Origin: an uncultured Clostridia bacterium
GTDB lineage: Bacteria > Bacillota > Clostridia > TANB77 > CAG-508
Length of the DNA stretch: 64,000 nucleotides
Direction: 5' to 3'
Assembly (NCBI GenBank): GCA_944386675.1
Contig: CALXBY010000007.1
Coordinates: 1-64,000 of the forward strand
The translations under genes and the position numbers were made by a program. How positions within the stretch are numbered: the first letter of the stretch is position 1; each line of letters opens with the position of its first letter. Positions 17,194 through 26,211 of this stretch are shown here, piece by piece. The notes under the pieces are model-generated. The model did no database searches. It saw only the letters and a list, made by a program, of their open reading frames with translations, and was not told the DNA's origin.

Positions 17194-18101
17194 AAGATAT
17201 TGTAGGAGTGAGGTTTAAAAAGTTAGGCAAAATCTATTTTTTTAATCCTAAAAAATGGAAATTAAAAAAAGGAGATAAAGTTATAGTAGAAACAGCACAG
17301 GGAGAAGAATTTGGAGAAGTTATGATTCCTAATAGAACTGTTCCAGAAGACAAAATTGTAGAACCATTAAAACTTATTATAAGGATTGCAAATAAAAAAG
17401 ACTATAAACGTTATGAAGAATGTAGAGCTTTAGAAAAGAAAGCATTAGAAGTTTGTAAAAAGAAAATTAAAGAACATAAATTAGAAATGACATTAACAGA
17501 TGTAGAAGTGAAATTTGATAATAGTAAAATTTTATTCTATTTTACAGCAGATGGAAGAATTGATTTCAGAGAATTAGTTAAAGATTTAGCAGCAATCTAT
17601 AAAACAAGAATAGAATTAAGACAAATTGGTGTAAGAGATGAAGTAAGAAAAATAGGTGGAAATGGTGTTTGTGGAAGAGAACTATGTTGTTGTACATTTT
17701 TAAATGAGTTTGAAGCAGTATCTATAAAAATGGCAAAAGAGCAAAATATATCACTAAATCCATCAAAGATATCAGGAAATTGTGGAAGATTAATGTGTTG
17801 TTTAAAATACGAGAATAATGTATATGAAGAGAAACTAAAAAAATTACCACATATAGGTGCCATTGTAAAAACAGAAGAAGGAGAAGGAGAAGTAGATTCT
17901 ATAGAGACATTAAAAGAAAGAGTAAGAGTTAAAATAAAAGATGGAGATACATATATTTATAGAAGATATGATGCAAAAGATATTCAAGTAATAAAAGATG
18001 AAGAAAAGGAAAGATTAGATCAGGAAGAAATCGAACATCAAAAAGAATTGGAAGAGCTAGAAGAATTAGAAAAAGCAGAAGAAGGAATGAGAGAAGATTA
18101 A
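17190..18101 (+). CDS. ricT: PSP1-domain protein RicT/YaaT
   Basis: 303 aa from TTG 17190, which overlaps the TGA of holB; GGGAGGA (17177-17183) is spaced 6 bases from it. The PSP1 core contains the family cysteine clusters GVCGRELCCCTFLNEF (about 157-172) and NCGRLMCCLKYE (about 198-209). In Bacillus RicT, with RicA and RicF, carries iron-sulfur clusters and aids RNase Y processing, competence and sporulation. The end is a long Glu/Lys-rich helix (about 275-303). Translational coupling to holB is clear. Confidence 0.9.
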   Translation: MKDIVGVRFKKLGKIYFFNPKKWKLKKGDKVIVETAQGEEFGEVMIPNRTVPEDKIVEPLKLIIRIANKKDYKRYEECRALEKKALEVCKKKIKEHKLEMTLTDVEVKFDNSKILFYFTADGRIDFRELVKDLAAIYKTRIELRQIGVRDEVRKIGGNGVCGRELCCCTFLNEFEAVSIKMAKEQNISLNPSKISGNCGRLMCCLKYENNVYEEKLKKLPHIGAIVKTEEGEGEVDSIETLKERVRVKIKDGDTYIYRRYDAKDIQVIKDEEKERLDQEEIEHQKELEELEELEKAEEGMRED

Positions 18102-18140
18102 AAGAAGATACAGTTAGAAGCATTAAAGGAGGTGAAAAAG

Positions 18141-18311
18141 ATGGCATATAAAATTACAGATAAATGTATATCATGTGGAGCTTGTGCTGCAGAATGCCCA
18201 GTTGGATGTATATCACAAGGAGATGATAAATTTGTTATAGATCAATCTGCTTGTATAAGCTGTGGTACATGTGCAGGGGTTTGCCCAGTAGAAGCACCAG
18301 AAGAAGAATAG
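18141..18311 (+). CDS. 2[4Fe-4S] ferredoxin
   Basis: 56 aa small protein starting MAYKITDKCISCGACAAEC. It has two CxxCxxCxxxC clusters: CISCGACAAECP (about 9-20) and CISCGTCAGVCP (about 38-49), the clostridial ferredoxin pattern. RBS AAAGGAGGTG at about 18126-18134. It would carry electrons for anaerobic metabolism, and the porGDAB enzyme encoded nearby is a natural partner. It is followed by a REP hairpin that probably ends its transcript. Confidence 0.93.
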   Translation: MAYKITDKCISCGACAAECPVGCISQGDDKFVIDQSACISCGTCAGVCPVEAPEEE

Positions 18312-18314
18312 AAA

Positions 18315-18356
18315 GAAAAAAGGGATTTTGGGGACGGACTCAAATTTCCCTTTTTT
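18315..18356 (+). repeat. REP sequence (GGGGACGGACTC core), left of the RAYT gene
   Basis: AAAAAGGGA and TTCCCTTTTT arms enclose a TTTTGGGGACGGACTCAAAT core. An inverted copy lies on the other side of the transposase gene (19238-19273) and a third after thiN (19966-20007). With its trailing T run it can also terminate the ferredoxin transcript. Confidence 0.8.
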
Positions 18357-18420
18357 ATATATTAGGAAGGTGGTCATATTGACTTTTGATATATAAAAAC
18401 GTAATAAAGGAGGAATAGAA

Positions 18421-19176
18421 ATACCAAGAAGAGAAAGAAGACAATATATATCATCATATTATCATATAATGATACAAGGAATTAACAAATTAAATATTTT
18501 TGAAACAGATAAAGAAAAACATATATATCTAAAATATTTGAACGAGGAGAAGCAAAAACAAGATATTAAAATTTTAGCATACGTGATAATGGATAATCAT
18601 ATACATTTGTTAATCTATGATGAAAAAGAAGAAAATATTTCAAAATGGATGCAGATTGTGAATACGAAATATGCCAAATTTTATAATAAAGAGCATGATA
18701 GAGTTGGATACGTCTATAGAGATAGGTTTAAAAGTAAGCCAATTTCTGATAGAACATATTTATATAATGTACTTGCATACATACATTTTAATCCTATAGA
18801 AGCAGGAATAAGCAAGGAGTTAAATCAATATAGCTTTTCTTCATATAATGATTATGTATATCATCGAAAATCAAAAGAAGAAATCATATTATTATTTGAA
18901 AATGAAGATTATCAACCTTTATTTCATTTCATTCATGAAAAATATTATAAAAAAATGTTATTAAAATCGAATGAGTCTCCAGAAAATATATTAAAAAATT
19001 ATTTACAGGGTAAAACGGTAAAAGAAATAAAAAGAGACAAAGAATTAACCGCTAAAATTGTTGTCGACATTAAGGAAAAATGCAACTTAAGGGAATATCA
19101 AATAGCAAAAATTTTAACGATTGGAAAAAACAGAATCCATCAATTGAAACGCGAAGGTTTCATAAAAGAAGATTAA
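18421..19176 (+). CDS. REP-associated tyrosine transposase (RAYT, Y1/IS200-like)
   Basis: 251 aa if it starts at ATA 18421, giving PRRERRQYISSYYHIMIQGI, the usual start of RAYTs (PR.. Y H.M.RG). AAAGGAGGA (18407-18413) is 7 bases upstream of this ATA, while the first ATG (18469) would cut off conserved residues. The HxH metal motif is NHIHLLIY (about residues 59-66), followed by YVYRDRFKSKPI and the catalytic Tyr region YLYNVLAYIHFNPIEAGI. A C-terminal helical domain follows. RAYTs mobilise short REP palindromes; here REPs of opposite orientation flank the gene. It seems intact apart from the odd start. Confidence 0.88.
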   Translation: MPRRERRQYISSYYHIMIQGINKLNIFETDKEKHIYLKYLNEEKQKQDIKILAYVIMDNHIHLLIYDEKEENISKWMQIVNTKYAKFYNKEHDRVGYVYRDRFKSKPISDRTYLYNVLAYIHFNPIEAGISKELNQYSFSSYNDYVYHRKSKEEIILLFENEDYQPLFHFIHEKYYKKMLLKSNESPENILKNYLQGKTVKEIKRDKELTAKIVVDIKEKCNLREYQIAKILTIGKNRIHQLKREGFIKED

Positions 19177-19237
19177 ACATTTATAAGAGAAGAGATAGAA
19201 TAGGAATTTAAGCACAAATCTAAAAAATAAAAAACGT

Positions 19238-19273
19238 AAAAAGGGAAAAATGAGTCCGTCCCCAAAATCCCTT
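19238..19273 (-). repeat. REP sequence, right of the RAYT gene
   Basis: Contains TGAGTCCGTCCCCAAAATCCC, partly quoted, the reverse complement of the 18315-18356 copy. Together they bracket the transposase gene as an inverted pair. Confidence 0.8.
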
Positions 19274-19292
19274 ATTAGCGAAAGGAGAAAAA

Positions 19293-19940
19293 ATGGAAAC
19301 ATTAATAATTGCAGGTGGAGAAATTAATATAAAAATATTAGAAAAATATTGTGTAAATGTATCAAAACAGAACATTATTGCTGTAGATAGGGGATTAGAA
19401 GCCCTATATCAATTGCAAATGATACCAAATCATGTAGTAGGGGATTTCGATTCAGTATCCCCTGAAATATTAACATTTTATAAAAATCAGCCACAAATTA
19501 TATTTCATAAATTTAATGCGGAAAAAGATAATACAGACACAGATATTGCTTTAAAGTTAGCAATTCAATTAAAAAGTTCTAAAATTACAATTTTAGGAGC
19601 GTTAGGAAAAAGAATGGATCATGCGCTTGCTAATATTCATATCTTAAAAGATGCATTAGAAGCAAATATTCCTTGTCAAATTATAGATGAACATAATCAA
19701 ATTTACTTAATAAATAAAGAAATGACTTTAGAGAAAGATAAAGTTTATGGAAAATATGTATCTTTAATTCCTTTGACTAGCACAGTAGAAGGATTAACTT
19801 TAACTGGCTTTAAATATCCTTTAAATGAGTATACATTACCGATTGGAACAAGTTTAGGGATTAGTAATGAAATCATAGAAGATAGAGCATATATCAAAAT
19901 GAAAAAAGGAATTTTGATTGCTATAGAAAGCAAAGATTAG
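19293..19940 (+). CDS. thiN: thiamine pyrophosphokinase
   Basis: 215 aa, typical length. METLIIAGGEINIKILEKYC opens the protein; the catalytic motif VVGDFDSVSPEIL is at about 48-60 and the second, DNTDTDIALKLA, at about 76-87, with LGALGKRMDHALANI after it. It makes thiamine pyrophosphate from thiamine and ATP. TPP is the cofactor of the neighbouring pyruvate:ferredoxin oxidoreductase. RBS GAAAGGAG. In Bacillus a thiN gene also lies near ricT-type housekeeping genes, but the order here is rearranged around the RAYT. Confidence 0.93.
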   Translation: METLIIAGGEINIKILEKYCVNVSKQNIIAVDRGLEALYQLQMIPNHVVGDFDSVSPEILTFYKNQPQIIFHKFNAEKDNTDTDIALKLAIQLKSSKITILGALGKRMDHALANIHILKDALEANIPCQIIDEHNQIYLINKEMTLEKDKVYGKYVSLIPLTSTVEGLTLTGFKYPLNEYTLPIGTSLGISNEIIEDRAYIKMKKGILIAIESKD

Positions 19941-19965
19941 CAGAGAAAACGATTATTGATTTAAA

Positions 19966-20007
19966 AGAAAAAGGGAATTTTGAGTCCGTCCCCAAAATCC
20001 CTTTTTT
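19966..20007. repeat. REP sequence between convergent thiN and porB, doubling as terminator
   Basis: AAAAAGGGA arm, TGAGTCCGTCCCCAAAAT core and TCCCTTTTTT arm; same orientation as the 19238 copy. Its position between two convergent stop codons and the A/T tracts suggest a bidirectional terminator. Confidence 0.75.
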
Positions 20008-20008
20008 A

Positions 20009-20965
20009 CTATTTGTTCTTATTTGTAACTTCTTCTAAATCTAATAATTCTTGCCATCTTTCATCAACAATTCTTTGGAAGTCTTCTATCATCCACTCAT
20101 TACCAGGTTTAAACATATGTCTAAATCTTTTTTGTGGTTTTAAGAATTCTTCAATTGGTAATTTTTTAGCTGGCTTATATGAAATGTGATATACGCCATC
20201 AACTACTTCATATAAAGGCCAATAGCATGTTTCAACAGCAAGTTTATTGATTTTCATTAAATCTTCTGTTGGATATCCCCATCCTCTAGGACATGGTGAT
20301 AATACATTTAAAAATGCTGGTCCTTCTGTGTAGATAGCTTTTTCAGCTTTTTCATATAAATCTTTGAAATTCATATAAGCAATAGTTTGAGCAACATAAG
20401 GAATATGATGTCCAACCATAATTTTACTTAAATCTTTTCTACATTGTGTTTTTCCAGGAATAACTGTTCCAGCAGGTGATGTAGTTGTATCAGCATATTT
20501 TGGTGTTGCAGATGAACGTTGAATACCTGTATTCATGTATGCACCATTATCATAACATACATAAACCATATCATGTCCTCTTTCCATAGCACCTGATAAA
20601 GATTGTAAACCTATATCATATGTTCCACCATCACCACCAAATGCGATGAATTTTGTATCTCCATCAGCTGGTAATTTTCCTTGTTTTTTCATAGAAACAT
20701 AAGCTGCTTCTGCTCCAGAAAGTGTAGCACCAGCACATTCGAATGCTGTATGAATAAATGAATCTGTCCAAGCTGTATATGGATATATAAAAGTAGAAAC
20801 TTCCATACAACCAGTAGCATTAGCTACAACAGCATGGTCTTCTGGCTTTAGAGCTCTCATAATCATTCTTGCAACAGGTGGAGCACCACAACCAGCACAC
20901 ATTCTATGTCCAGAAGTAAATCTTGAAGGTTTATTTGCAACGATTTCTTTTACATTATAAGGCAT
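20009..20965 (-). CDS. porB: 2-oxoacid (pyruvate):ferredoxin oxidoreductase beta subunit
   Basis: 318 aa. Cysteine ligands of the [4Fe-4S] cluster begin with GHRMCAGCGAPP (about 19-30); the TPP-binding segment is GDGGTYDIGLQSL (about 110-122) followed by VCYDNGAYMNTGIQ. It oxidatively decarboxylates pyruvate (or a related 2-oxoacid) to the acyl-CoA and reduces ferredoxin. Last gene of porGDAB; its ATG overlaps the TAA of porA by one base. Substrate is inferred as pyruvate from family similarity. Confidence 0.93.
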   Translation of the reverse strand: MPYNVKEIVANKPSRFTSGHRMCAGCGAPPVARMIMRALKPEDHAVVANATGCMEVSTFIYPYTAWTDSFIHTAFECAGATLSGAEAAYVSMKKQGKLPADGDTKFIAFGGDGGTYDIGLQSLSGAMERGHDMVYVCYDNGAYMNTGIQRSSATPKYADTTTSPAGTVIPGKTQCRKDLSKIMVGHHIPYVAQTIAYMNFKDLYEKAEKAIYTEGPAFLNVLSPCPRGWGYPTEDLMKINKLAVETCYWPLYEVVDGVYHISYKPAKKLPIEEFLKPQKRFRHMFKPGNEWMIEDFQRIVDERWQELLDLEEVTNKNK

Positions 20966-22158
20966 TATTTTTGCGCCTCCTTTCTTAATCCTAAATAACG
21001 ATAAGGATTATCAATTTTTCCAGTTTTTACAATTTGGGATAAATCTGTGTAAACGCTTTCAATGTCATCAGCTTTAGTATCTCTACCACCAATACCATAA
21101 ACATAGTTTACAGCAGGTACATGAATATTATTTACATACATAGCAGATGTAACATCTTCGAATAAAGCACCACCAGCAGCATTTAAAGAATCTGCTTTAT
21201 CTAATACAGCAATTGCTTTTAAATGTGATAATGCTTTTGCAATTTCTTCTACTGGGAATGGTCTAAATACACGAAGTTTTAATAAACCTGCTTTTATACC
21301 TTGTTCTCTTAATTTATCAACAACAAATTTTGTAGTTCCAGCTGTTGAGTTCATACAAACAATAGCGATTTCTGCATCATCTAATTTATATTCTTCAAAA
21401 AGACCATATTTTCTACCAGTCATTTTTTCAAAATCTTTTGCAACATCTAAAATAACTTGTTTTGCGTTTTTCATAGCTTCTGCTTGCTGAGCTTTATGTT
21501 CAAATAGATAGCTTTGCAAATCTAATGGACCAACAGCAATTGGTTCATCTCTATTTAATAAATAATGTTCTGGTTTATATGTTCCAACAAATTCTTTTAC
21601 TTTATCATCTTCCACTAGTTCTATATTTTCAATAGAATGAGAAGTAATAAATCCATCTTGACAAACCATTAATGGAAGCATTACATTTTTATTTTCTGCA
21701 ATTCTATGTGCCATTAAAGTATTGTCATAAGCTTCTTGATTGTTTTCTGAAAATAACATAATCCAACCAGCATCTCTAACACCCATAGCATCTGAATGAT
21801 CATTATGGATGTTTAAAGGTCCTGATACAGCTCTGTTTACTAAAGACATTACGATAGGTAAACGTAAGCTAGAAGCGATATATATCATTTCCCACATTAA
21901 AGACAATCCATTTGCAGATGTAGCTGTCATAGCTCTTGCCCCTGCAGCTTCTGCACCAATACAAGCACTCATAGCACTATGTTCACTTTCAACAGCAACA
22001 AATTCTGTGTCAACTAATCCATTATCAACAAATGTTGAAAAATATTGAGGAATTTCTGTTGAAGGGGTAATAGGGAAGGCTGCAACAACATCTGGATTAA
22101 TTTGCTTCATAGCAGTAGCTGCTGCTTCATTACCACTTAATCTTTCTCTAATACTCAT
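20965..22158 (-). CDS. porA: 2-oxoacid (pyruvate):ferredoxin oxidoreductase alpha subunit
   Basis: 397 aa. The N-terminal pyrimidine-binding domain has INPDVVAAFPITPSTEIPQY (about 20-39) and EFVAVESEHSAMSACIGA (about 56-73), with SANGLSLMWE next. The C-terminal transketolase-like part carries MNSTAGTTKFVVDKLREQG and LRVFRPFPVEEI. It forms the heterotetramer with PorB, PorD and PorG. It begins right after the porD stop codon, so the four genes are translationally coupled. Confidence 0.93.
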   Translation of the reverse strand: MSIRERLSGNEAAATAMKQINPDVVAAFPITPSTEIPQYFSTFVDNGLVDTEFVAVESEHSAMSACIGAEAAGARAMTATSANGLSLMWEMIYIASSLRLPIVMSLVNRAVSGPLNIHNDHSDAMGVRDAGWIMLFSENNQEAYDNTLMAHRIAENKNVMLPLMVCQDGFITSHSIENIELVEDDKVKEFVGTYKPEHYLLNRDEPIAVGPLDLQSYLFEHKAQQAEAMKNAKQVILDVAKDFEKMTGRKYGLFEEYKLDDAEIAIVCMNSTAGTTKFVVDKLREQGIKAGLLKLRVFRPFPVEEIAKALSHLKAIAVLDKADSLNAAGGALFEDVTSAMYVNNIHVPAVNYVYGIGGRDTKADDIESVYTDLSQIVKTGKIDNPYRYLGLRKEAQK

Positions 22159-22461
22159 TTATTCAACACCTTCCTCTCTCATTTCAATTGCACCGAAAGG
22201 GCATACTTTAGCACAAACGCCGCAACCTTTACAGTAATCATAATTGAAATCTTTTCTTTTTAAATCTTCTTTTCCCACTGGAATAGCATCTTCAGGACAA
22301 ACAGGGAAGCATAATCCACATTGTTTACATTTATCTGATAAAAATACAGGATAAGAACTTCTCCAATCGCCTGTTTTAAAATCTCTTGCGTTTCCAGAAG
22401 TATAAATATCACCACCAGGAGTTAATTTCTCCATAGGTGTGTTTGCATTTATATCTGTCAT
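22159..22461 (-). CDS. porD: 2-oxoacid:ferredoxin oxidoreductase delta (2[4Fe-4S]) subunit
   Basis: 100 aa from the ATG giving MTDINANTPMEK, which has GAGGT five to six bases upstream; an earlier in-frame ATG at 22473 has no RBS spacing. Two ferredoxin clusters are visible, CKQCGLCFPVCPEDAI and CKGCGVCAKVCPFGAI. It passes electrons from the PorA-PorB core to ferredoxin. Confidence 0.92.
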   Translation of the reverse strand: MTDINANTPMEKLTPGGDIYTSGNARDFKTGDWRSSYPVFLSDKCKQCGLCFPVCPEDAIPVGKEDLKRKDFNYDYCKGCGVCAKVCPFGAIEMREEGVE

Positions 22462-22503
22462 TTTTAACCTCATTCCTTTCTTAAAATTCAGTATATAAGT
22501 TCT

Positions 22504-23085
22504 TTATTGAATTTTCTTAACTTCTTTTAAAGCCATTTCCAATGCTTTCATATTTCCATCTATTACTTCAGGTTTTTTAGCAAATTTATGTTTAAAAGAA
22601 CCTTTCATATCTTCTAATAATTCATCATCTGTCATAATTTTACTTACTTTTACAATCGCGGCAAGCATTGGCGTATTTGGAAAATATCTTCCTAAAGCTT
22701 CCTCTGAAATTTTTCTAGCATCAATTGTATAAATTTCTCCAGAATATCCTTTTAATGCTTTTTTTAGATATTCAGCAGACTTTGTTGTGTTAATAACAAT
22801 TGCTCCTGTTGTCTTTAGACCAGAAGTAACGTCAACTGATTCTAAAAGTGTGTCATCTACAACTACCACATAGTCTGGTTCATAAATATTACTATGAATT
22901 GTGATAGGTGTTTTACTAATTCTGTTATAAGCAGTGATAGGGGCACCCATTCTTTCAGGTCCATATTCAGGAAATCCTTGAATATATTTACCAGTATTGA
23001 ATGCCGCATCAGCTAGTAATAAAGATGCTGTTTTGGCACCTTGACCACCTCTACCATGCCATCTAATTTCTATCATGTTATCCAT
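22504..23085 (-). CDS. porG: 2-oxoacid:ferredoxin oxidoreductase gamma subunit
   Basis: 193 aa from ATG 23085; a TTG six bases earlier is also possible with the same AGGAGG. The domain-III signature IRWHGRGGQGAKTASLLLA (about 6-24) and FPEYGPERMGAPI (about 38-50) define the gamma subunit. It is the first gene of porGDAB and follows a near-consensus promoter. It completes the CoA-using oxidoreductase. Confidence 0.92.
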   Translation of the reverse strand: MDNMIEIRWHGRGGQGAKTASLLLADAAFNTGKYIQGFPEYGPERMGAPITAYNRISKTPITIHSNIYEPDYVVVVDDTLLESVDVTSGLKTTGAIVINTTKSAEYLKKALKGYSGEIYTIDARKISEEALGRYFPNTPMLAAIVKVSKIMTDDELLEDMKGSFKHKFAKKPEVIDGNMKALEMALKEVKKIQ

Positions 23086-23123
23086 TCTCAAATTGCCTCC
23101 TTTTATTAAAATTTTACGACTTT

Positions 23124-23152
23124 AGTATATGACTAAATCCTCTTAATGTCAA
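23124..23152 (-). promoter_or_regulatory. strong promoter of porGDAB
   Basis: Reading the reverse strand: TTGACA (23152-23147), 17-bp spacer, TATACT (23129-23124). It is the closest match to consensus in this part of the window and lies about 40 bases upstream of the porG start. The TAGT/ACTA symmetry around the -10 could be a regulator site. Confidence 0.8.
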
Positions 23153-23300
23153 TAGATTTGACTAAAAGGACAACTGAAAATCTATATTCCACATAAAGTA
23201 GCAAATTTGAAAATTTTACTCGTATTACTTGTATAATAAAAATAATTATGATATAAATATAGTATAAAAATAAAGCTAATGATAGAAAGGCGGAATTTTT

Positions 23301-24038
23301 GTGGAAGAAGAAATGAATCAAGACCAAAAAACAATTTTAATTGTTGATGATGAACAACCAATAAGAGAGATATTGGTATACAATTTAAAAAAGGAAGGAT
23401 ACAACACAATAGAAGCAAGTGATGGAATAACAGCACTAAATATTGCTTTAGAAAAATATCCTGATTTAATCCTTTTAGATATTATGCTTCCAAAAATGGA
23501 TGGTTTATCAGTATGTAAACGAATCAAAAATTCATATAATGTACCAATTTTGATGTTAACAGCAAAAGATAGTGAGATTGACAAAATATTAGGATTAGAA
23601 TTGGGAGCAGATGACTATATTACAAAACCATTTAGTGTTAGAGAATTAATTGCTAGAGTAAAAGCAAATTTAAGAAAAGTAGAAAATCTTTCTATGCCAA
23701 AAATAGATAATAATGATTATAATAAAAAGAAAGAAAATAAAATTGTAGTAAATGATTTAGAATTAGATTTAGATAAATTTGAAGTAAAAATAAGAGGAGA
23801 AATTATTGACTTAACAGTAAGAGAATTTGAGGTAATTAAATTTTTAGCATCTCAACCAGGACAAGTAGTAACAAGAGAAACATTACTAGAAAAAGTATGG
23901 GGATATGAGTATTATGGAGATATTAGAACAGTAGATGTAACAGTAAGAAGAATTAGAGAAAAAATCGAAAAAGATACCTCATCACCAAAAATATTAATAA
24001 CCAAAAGAGGAGTCGGATATTATATAGCTTCTAAATAA
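23301..24038 (+). CDS. OmpR/PhoB-family response regulator
   Basis: 245 aa, GTG start with AAAGGCGG upstream. Receiver domain: IVDDEQPIREIL with the acidic pair, phospho-acceptor Asp in LILLDIMLPKMDG (about residue 58), conserved Lys in DDYITKPFS. The C-terminal winged helix has LTVREFEVIKFLA, WGYEYYGDIRTVDVTVRRIR (quoted in part) and KRGVGYYI at the end. It is an orphan here. The PhoR-like kinase at 13028 is the only kinase in the window and a reasonable partner. Confidence 0.92.
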   Translation: MEEEMNQDQKTILIVDDEQPIREILVYNLKKEGYNTIEASDGITALNIALEKYPDLILLDIMLPKMDGLSVCKRIKNSYNVPILMLTAKDSEIDKILGLELGADDYITKPFSVRELIARVKANLRKVENLSMPKIDNNDYNKKKENKIVVNDLELDLDKFEVKIRGEIIDLTVREFEVIKFLASQPGQVVTRETLLEKVWGYEYYGDIRTVDVTVRRIREKIEKDTSSPKILITKRGVGYYIASK

Positions 24039-24046
24039 GAAAATTC

Positions 24047-24082
24047 AAGGAAAACTTGGGAATATCCATGTTTTCCTTTTTT
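24047..24082 (+). terminator. rho-independent terminator
   Basis: AAGGAAAACTTGG (24047-24059) and CCATGTTTTCCTT (24066-24078) pair over 12 of 13 positions, followed by T to 24082. Confidence 0.85.
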
Positions 24083-24093
24083 ATAGTTACTAA

Positions 24094-24221
24094 GTTGCCA
24101 AAGGGGACGGGCCATTTTGGCAACTAAAAAAATAAATATAAAAAATATAATATATAAGTTTGATAAAATATAATTTAATATATATATAAGGTTGCCAAAA
24201 TGACCCGTCCCCTTTGGCAAC
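24094..24221. repeat. REPIN: two 31-bp REP arms, one mismatch
   Basis: Arms 24094-24124 and 24191-24221 are inverted copies (30 of 31 match) with a GGGGACGGGCCATTTTGG or GGGGACGGGTCATTTTGG core between GTTGCC and GGCAAC, and a 66-bp AT-rich spacer. Inserted right before ispG; its right arm contributes a false upstream ATG to that frame. Confidence 0.85.
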
Positions 24222-24250
24222 TGCTAAAAAAGAAAAAGGATGGAATAAAG

Positions 24251-25306
24251 ATGAATAGAACAAATACAAGAAAAGTTATGGTAGGAAATGTACAAATCGG
24301 TGGACAAAATAAGGTTGTTATACAATCTATGTGTAATACAAAAACAAAAGATGTTAAGAAAACTGTGAAGCAAATTTTAGATTTAGAAAAAGCAGGATGT
24401 GAAATTATTCGAGTAGCAGCATTAGATATGGAAGATGCAAGAGCAATAGAAGAAATAAAAAAACAAATTCATATTCCTATTGTTGCAGATATTCACTTTG
24501 ATTATAAAATTGCATTAGAAGCAATTAAAGCTGGAGTAGATAAAGTAAGAATTAATCCAGGAAATATTGGAAGCGAGGAAAAAGTAAAAGCAGTTGTAGA
24601 TAAATGTAAAGAAAAACATATTCCGATAAGAATAGGCGTTAATGCAGGTTCTTTAGAAAAAGATTTATTAAAGCAATATGGAAAACCAACAGCAAAGGCA
24701 ATGGTAGAAAGTGCAAGAAGACATGTAGAAATATTAGAGAACTTAGATTTTAAAGATTATTTAATTTCTTTAAAAGCATCGAATTTAGATTTATGTATTG
24801 AAAGTTATGAAGAAGCTTCTAAAGCATTTGATTGTCCTTTACACCTAGGAATTACAGAAAGTGGAACAGAATTTAGTGGAACAATAAAATCAAGTATTGG
24901 TCTAGGGTATATGTTACGAAATGGAATAGGAGATACAATGCGTGTTTCTCTTTCTGATGATCCTGTAAAAGAAATAAAAGTTGCAAAAGAAATTTTAAAA
25001 GACTGTAATCTATATCATAAAGTACCAACACTCGTAGCATGTCCTACTTGCGGAAGAACACAAATTGATTTAATTCCAATTGCAAAAGAAGTAGAGGAAT
25101 TTTTAAGTACAATAGAATCAGACATTACAGTAGCTGTTATGGGATGTGCTGTAAATGGACCAGGAGAAGCAAGAGAAGCAGATATTGGTATTGCAGGTGG
25201 CATAAAAGAAGGATTATTATTTAAAAAGGGAGAAATTACAAAAAAAGTACCACAAGAAAAAATTGTAGAAGTATTGAAAGAGGAAATATTAGAAATGATA
25301 AAATAG
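24251..25306 (+). CDS. ispG: 4-hydroxy-3-methylbut-2-enyl diphosphate synthase IspG
   Basis: 351 aa from ATG 24251 (AAAGGA 9 bases upstream). The frame is open further up into the REPIN, which I exclude. TIM-barrel part: [17 protein letters not shown], then [17 protein letters not shown] and [10 protein letters not shown]. The iron-sulfur domain has [13 protein letters not shown] and [18 protein letters not shown], supplying three cysteines and the glutamate ligand. It performs the sixth step of the MEP isoprenoid route. IspH, the last step, follows 21 bases later. Confidence 0.95.
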   Translation: MNRTNTRKVMVGNVQIGGQNKVVIQSMCNTKTKDVKKTVKQILDLEKAGCEIIRVAALDMEDARAIEEIKKQIHIPIVADIHFDYKIALEAIKAGVDKVRINPGNIGSEEKVKAVVDKCKEKHIPIRIGVNAGSLEKDLLKQYGKPTAKAMVESARRHVEILENLDFKDYLISLKASNLDLCIESYEEASKAFDCPLHLGITESGTEFSGTIKSSIGLGYMLRNGIGDTMRVSLSDDPVKEIKVAKEILKDCNLYHKVPTLVACPTCGRTQIDLIPIAKEVEEFLSTIESDITVAVMGCAVNGPGEAREADIGIAGGIKEGLLFKKGEITKKVPQEKIVEVLKEEILEMIK

Positions 25307-25326
25307 GGAAAGGAATAAAAATAAAT

Positions 25327-26181
25327 ATGGATTTAATAATAGGGAAAACTGCGGGATTTTGCTATGGAGTAAAAAGGGCAGTTGATGGCGCAAAAGAGGA
25401 ATTAGAAAAAGAAAAAACAATATTCGGATTAGGAGAAATTGTACATAATCAAGATGTTGTAAAAAAATTAGAAGAAAAAGGAATGCATTTTATAGAAGAC
25501 ATAAAAGAAGCAAATGGAGAAGTAATTATACGTGCACATGGTATTCCTAAAGAAATTTATAAACAAGCAAAAGAAGAACAAATTAAATTAATTGATTATA
25601 CTTGCCCAAAAGTTTTAAAAATACATGAAATAGCAGAAGAATACGCAAGTAAAGGGTATTATATATTTTTATTAGGCAGTAAAAAACATCCAGAAAATAT
25701 TGGGACATATAGTTATTGTGGAAAAAATAAATGCATGATAGAAAAAGAAGATGATACCTTTAAAGCATTAGAAATGTTGGAAAAATCAAATATAAAAAAA
25801 TTGTTAGTGATTTCTCAGACAACTTTTAGTTTAGAAAAATTCTATATTATAGAAGAAATCATAAAAAATGAATTACCTAGAGATGTTGAACTAGTAATAA
25901 AAAATACCATTTGTCAGGCAACAGAAATTAGACAAAAAGAAACCAAAGAGATAGCAAATAAAGTAGATGCTATGATAATTATTGGTGGAAAGAATAGTTC
26001 AAACACTAAAAAATTGTATGATATAGCAAAACAAAATTGTAACATTGCAATTGCAATAGAAAATGTGAAAGACTTGAATTTACAGGAGTTAAAAAATACT
26101 AAAAAAGTAGGGATTATGGCAGGAGCGTCAACACCTAAAGAAAGTATAGATAAAGTAATAGAAAAATTAAAGGAAGTATAA
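25327..26181 (+). CDS. ispH: 4-hydroxy-3-methylbut-2-enyl diphosphate reductase IspH
   Basis: 284 aa, single-domain form without the S1-repeat fusion found in some Clostridia. Cluster cysteines are in AGFCYGVKRAVD (near 12), DYTCPKVLK (near 97) and NTICQATEIRQ (near 198). Active-site RAHGIPKEIY and GGKNSSNTKKLYDIA are present. It makes IPP and DMAPP, which feed undecaprenyl phosphate for wall and polysaccharide synthesis. Probably in an operon with ispG. Confidence 0.95.
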   Translation: MDLIIGKTAGFCYGVKRAVDGAKEELEKEKTIFGLGEIVHNQDVVKKLEEKGMHFIEDIKEANGEVIIRAHGIPKEIYKQAKEEQIKLIDYTCPKVLKIHEIAEEYASKGYYIFLLGSKKHPENIGTYSYCGKNKCMIEKEDDTFKALEMLEKSNIKKLLVISQTTFSLEKFYIIEEIIKNELPRDVELVIKNTICQATEIRQKETKEIANKVDAMIIIGGKNSSNTKKLYDIAKQNCNIAIAIENVKDLNLQELKNTKKVGIMAGASTPKESIDKVIEKLKEV

Positions 26182-26211
26182 AATAGAAGAAATCATAAAA
26201 GAGGAGTACAT

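Noticed and set aside
24200-24250. ATG start of ispG within the REPIN arm
   Set aside because: It encodes only repeat sequence; the RBS and homology fit ATG 24251.
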